Shown here: positions 4,908 to 6,434 of the stretch, piece by piece
Numbering within the stretch: the stretch's first letter is position 1
Layout of the letters: each line of letters opens with the position of its first letter
From: an uncultured Actinomycetes bacterium
GTDB taxonomy: Bacteria > Actinomycetota > Actinomycetes > S36-B12
DNA length: 6,434 nucleotides
Reading direction: 5' to 3'
Assembly: GCA_903848435.1 (NCBI GenBank)
Contig: CAINGG010000278.1
Location: 1 to 6,434, forward strand
Program-made: the position numbers and the translations under genes
The notes under the pieces: model-generated
The model's database searches: none
Told to the model about the DNA's origin: nothing
Seen by the model: the letters and a program-made list of their open reading frames with translations, nothing else

Positions 4908-6347
4908 GTGCCTTCGGCTCCTTCAACCTCCTCGTCAAGCGTGCACGGAGTACCAGGCGGTCTCGTGCGCAATCTCGGTCTCTTCGGCGCGGTTGCGGTC
5001 TCGCTCGCCGTCGTCGGTCCGAGCATGTCGGTGAGTCTCAATCCGCAGGCCATGGCGCAGCAGGTGGGCGGAGCCGTGCCCGTGGTCTTCGTCATGGCCC
5101 TCGTCCCGCTCGCGACTATCGCGCTGGCCTTCATCGTGCTTACACGCAGGCACGGCACTGCCGGCTCGCTCTACACGCTGGTCGGCCTCGAGCTCGGTCC
5201 CAGGGCAGGCGCCATTTCCGGCCTGTGGCTGCTGACCGCCTATTGCGCCTTCACCGGGCTCACATCCGCCTCCTTCGGCATCTTCACCGTGGGCTTCGTC
5301 GAAGCCGCGTTCGACGTCACCATCCCCGCCGGCATCACGTTCCTGGTCATGGCGGCCGGCCTGCTCCTCGCGTGCGTCTTCGCTATCCGCCCCGCGCGCC
5401 TGGCCGGCCACGTGCTCCTGGCGATGGAGGGGCTGACGATGACCCTCATCACCATCACGGTGGTGATCACGTTCTACAAACTCGTCACAGTCGGCGGCCC
5501 GCAGGGGCAATCCGTGGACTTCTCCGAGTTCAGCCTGACAGGAGTGACCACGGGAGCGCTGGGTCTGGCCCTCACCTTCGCCATCCTCTCGACCGCTGGC
5601 TTCGAGGGGTCGGCGGCCGCGGGCGAGGAGACTCGCAACCCCACGCGCAACGTGCCGCTGGCGATTCTGCTCACCGCCATCCTCGTTAACGTCTTCTACG
5701 TCATCGTCACCTCAGTAGCCGTTTGGGGTTTCGGCACGTCATCGGCGGAGGTCCAGCAGTTCATCAACAGCGCCTCGCTTCCCGGCGATCTCGCTGATAT
5801 GTACGTGTCTGTCGCTCTGGGTGACCTCATCACGCTCGGTGGGGCCATCAGTTCCCTCGCCTGCATGATCGCCGCCCAGATCGCGGGTGGTCGAATCATG
5901 TATGCCTTTGCGCGCGATGGGCTCTTCCCACGCCGACTCGCCGTGTTGTCGCCACGCTGGTGGACGCCGGTGCTGGGCAGCACCGTCACGGCGGTTGTCG
6001 CTGCGGCCATGGTGGCGCTGTCGATGCTGCCGACGGCGGCAGACCCGTTCTCCGTCTTCGAACTCGTCAGTGACTATGCCGGCGTGATGATCGTGTCAGC
6101 GTACGGCGCGGCATGTGTTGCGGCGGCCGCGGTGATGTGGGCCAGAGGCGGGAGGGTTCGCCTGGCAAGCATCGTTCCCATGTTCGGCGTCGTGATCGTG
6201 CTCATCGTCATGTACTTCTCGCTCTTCCCGCTGCCTAGCGGATGGGAACTCGTGGCGCCGCTCGCCGGCGTGACGACGGTGCTGGCGATGGTGGTAGTGG
6301 GCCTTGTGGTCAGCGGACGTGCGGCGGCACGAACGGCGGCTTCGTGA
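4908..6347 (+). CDS. APC-superfamily amino acid permease (12 TM)
   Basis: A 479-aa inner-membrane secondary transporter. Roughly 12 hydrophobic segments can be placed at 24-44, 55-78, 101-130, 141-160, 168-190, 215-236, 251-275, 300-325, 353-373, 386-410, 419-439 and 447-469. Family hallmarks are the TM1 helix with a small-residue break (VVGPSMS, 35-41), the TM6/loop motif STAGFEGSAAAGEETRNPTRNVP (228-250) and MYAFARDGLFP (331-341) after TM8. It likely imports or exchanges an amino acid or related amine using an ion or antiport gradient; the substrate cannot be read from sequence. The start is GTG at 4908 with AGGG 7 nt upstream; the next in-frame GTG (4941) has no RBS. It is divergent from pepA and overlaps gcvT at the 3' end. 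Codon choice looks somewhat less GC-biased than in pepA/lpdA, and M. tuberculosis has no permease at this spot, so it may be a lineage-specific insertion. Confidence 0.9.
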   Translation: MPSAPSTSSSSVHGVPGGLVRNLGLFGAVAVSLAVVGPSMSVSLNPQAMAQQVGGAVPVVFVMALVPLATIALAFIVLTRRHGTAGSLYTLVGLELGPRAGAISGLWLLTAYCAFTGLTSASFGIFTVGFVEAAFDVTIPAGITFLVMAAGLLLACVFAIRPARLAGHVLLAMEGLTMTLITITVVITFYKLVTVGGPQGQSVDFSEFSLTGVTTGALGLALTFAILSTAGFEGSAAAGEETRNPTRNVPLAILLTAILVNVFYVIVTSVAVWGFGTSSAEVQQFINSASLPGDLADMYVSVALGDLITLGGAISSLACMIAAQIAGGRIMYAFARDGLFPRRLAVLSPRWWTPVLGSTVTAVVAAAMVALSMLPTAADPFSVFELVSDYAGVMIVSAYGAACVAAAAVMWARGGRVRLASIVPMFGVVIVLIVMYFSLFPLPSGWELVAPLAGVTTVLAMVVVGLVVSGRAAARTAAS

Positions 6348-6434
6348 CGGTGAAGCGTGCCTGACGGCCGCGCACGTCGACGATGACCTCGTCGCCCTCG
6401 GCGATGGCGGGGTCGAGCAGGGCGAGTCCGATGC
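6310..6434 (-). CDS. gcvT: Aminomethyltransferase, glycine cleavage T-protein (partial, C-terminal 40 residues)
   Basis: Reading the minus strand from the right edge gives IGLALLDPAIAEGDEVIVDV, then RGRQARFTVTKPPFVPPHVR and a TGA at 6310-6312. This matches the C-terminal barrel end of GcvT, where 'IGLA...G..v.VdvRG....a.V...PF' is typical. GcvT takes the aminomethyl group from lipoyl-GcvH, making methylene-tetrahydrofolate and ammonia. Only the tail is seen, so identity rests on a short stretch plus synteny (M. tuberculosis gcvT lies close to pepB). A related folate-binding YgfZ-type protein is a less likely alternative. The last 38 nt overlap the 3' end of the convergent permease gene. Confidence 0.75.
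   Translation of the reverse strand, partial: IGLALLDPAIAEGDEVIVDVRGRQARFTVTKPPFVPPHVR
6328..6346. terminator. Weak hairpin at the permease/gcvT convergent ends
   Basis: CACGAA (6328-6333) pairs with TTCGTG (6341-6346) around a 7-nt loop, ending at the permease stop codon and inside the last codons of gcvT. Being symmetrical it could act on both strands, but the stem is only 6 bp and no T-tract follows on either strand. It is a low-confidence terminator candidate. Confidence 0.2.

Overview
The window is very GC-rich, tightly packed bacterial DNA with almost no non-coding sequence. Short Ala/Pro linkers, GTG starts and the gene order point to an Actinomycetota chromosome. The order leucyl aminopeptidase - dihydrolipoamide dehydrogenase - E2 acyltransferase - TIGR01777-type epimerase, with gcvT nearby, is a variant of the Mycobacterium tuberculosis block gcvT (Rv2211c) ... 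pepB (Rv2213) ... dlaT (Rv2215) - Rv2216 - lipB - lipA. A Micrococcales-type actinobacterium is plausible, but I cannot assign a genus from the sequence.

Layout from right to left on the minus strand: the last 40 codons of gcvT enter at the right edge (6310-6434). Then come pepA (3356-4849), lpdA (1913-3283), the E2 gene sucB/dlaT (222-1889) and the start of a TIGR01777 epimerase (1-222), which runs off the left edge. One plus-strand gene, a 12-TM APC-family amino acid permease (4908-6347), sits between pepA and gcvT. It is divergent from pepA across 58 bp, and its 3' end overlaps that of gcvT by 38 bp. The only non-coding gaps are about 23, 72 and 58 bp, so no stretch over 300 bp lacks a gene. 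I see no RNA genes, mobile elements or CRISPR arrays.

How the genes fit together: lpdA and sucB/dlaT encode the E3 and E2 parts of 2-oxoacid dehydrogenase complexes. GcvT belongs to the glycine cleavage system, which also uses a lipoylated protein and E3. If synteny holds, lipB and lipA (lipoate attachment and synthesis) lie just beyond the left edge, making this a lipoate-enzyme locus. The E2 carries two nearly identical lipoyl domains on Ala/Pro linkers. PepA and the permease would release and move amino acids; the permease substrate is unknown.

This is mostly conserved housekeeping DNA and I found no convincing new system. The most useful leads are the TIGR01777 protein of unknown function translationally coupled to E2, the homogenised lipoyl-domain duplication, the compact divergent pepA/permease promoter region with a TAGGGT box before each start, and the permease/gcvT 3' overlap.
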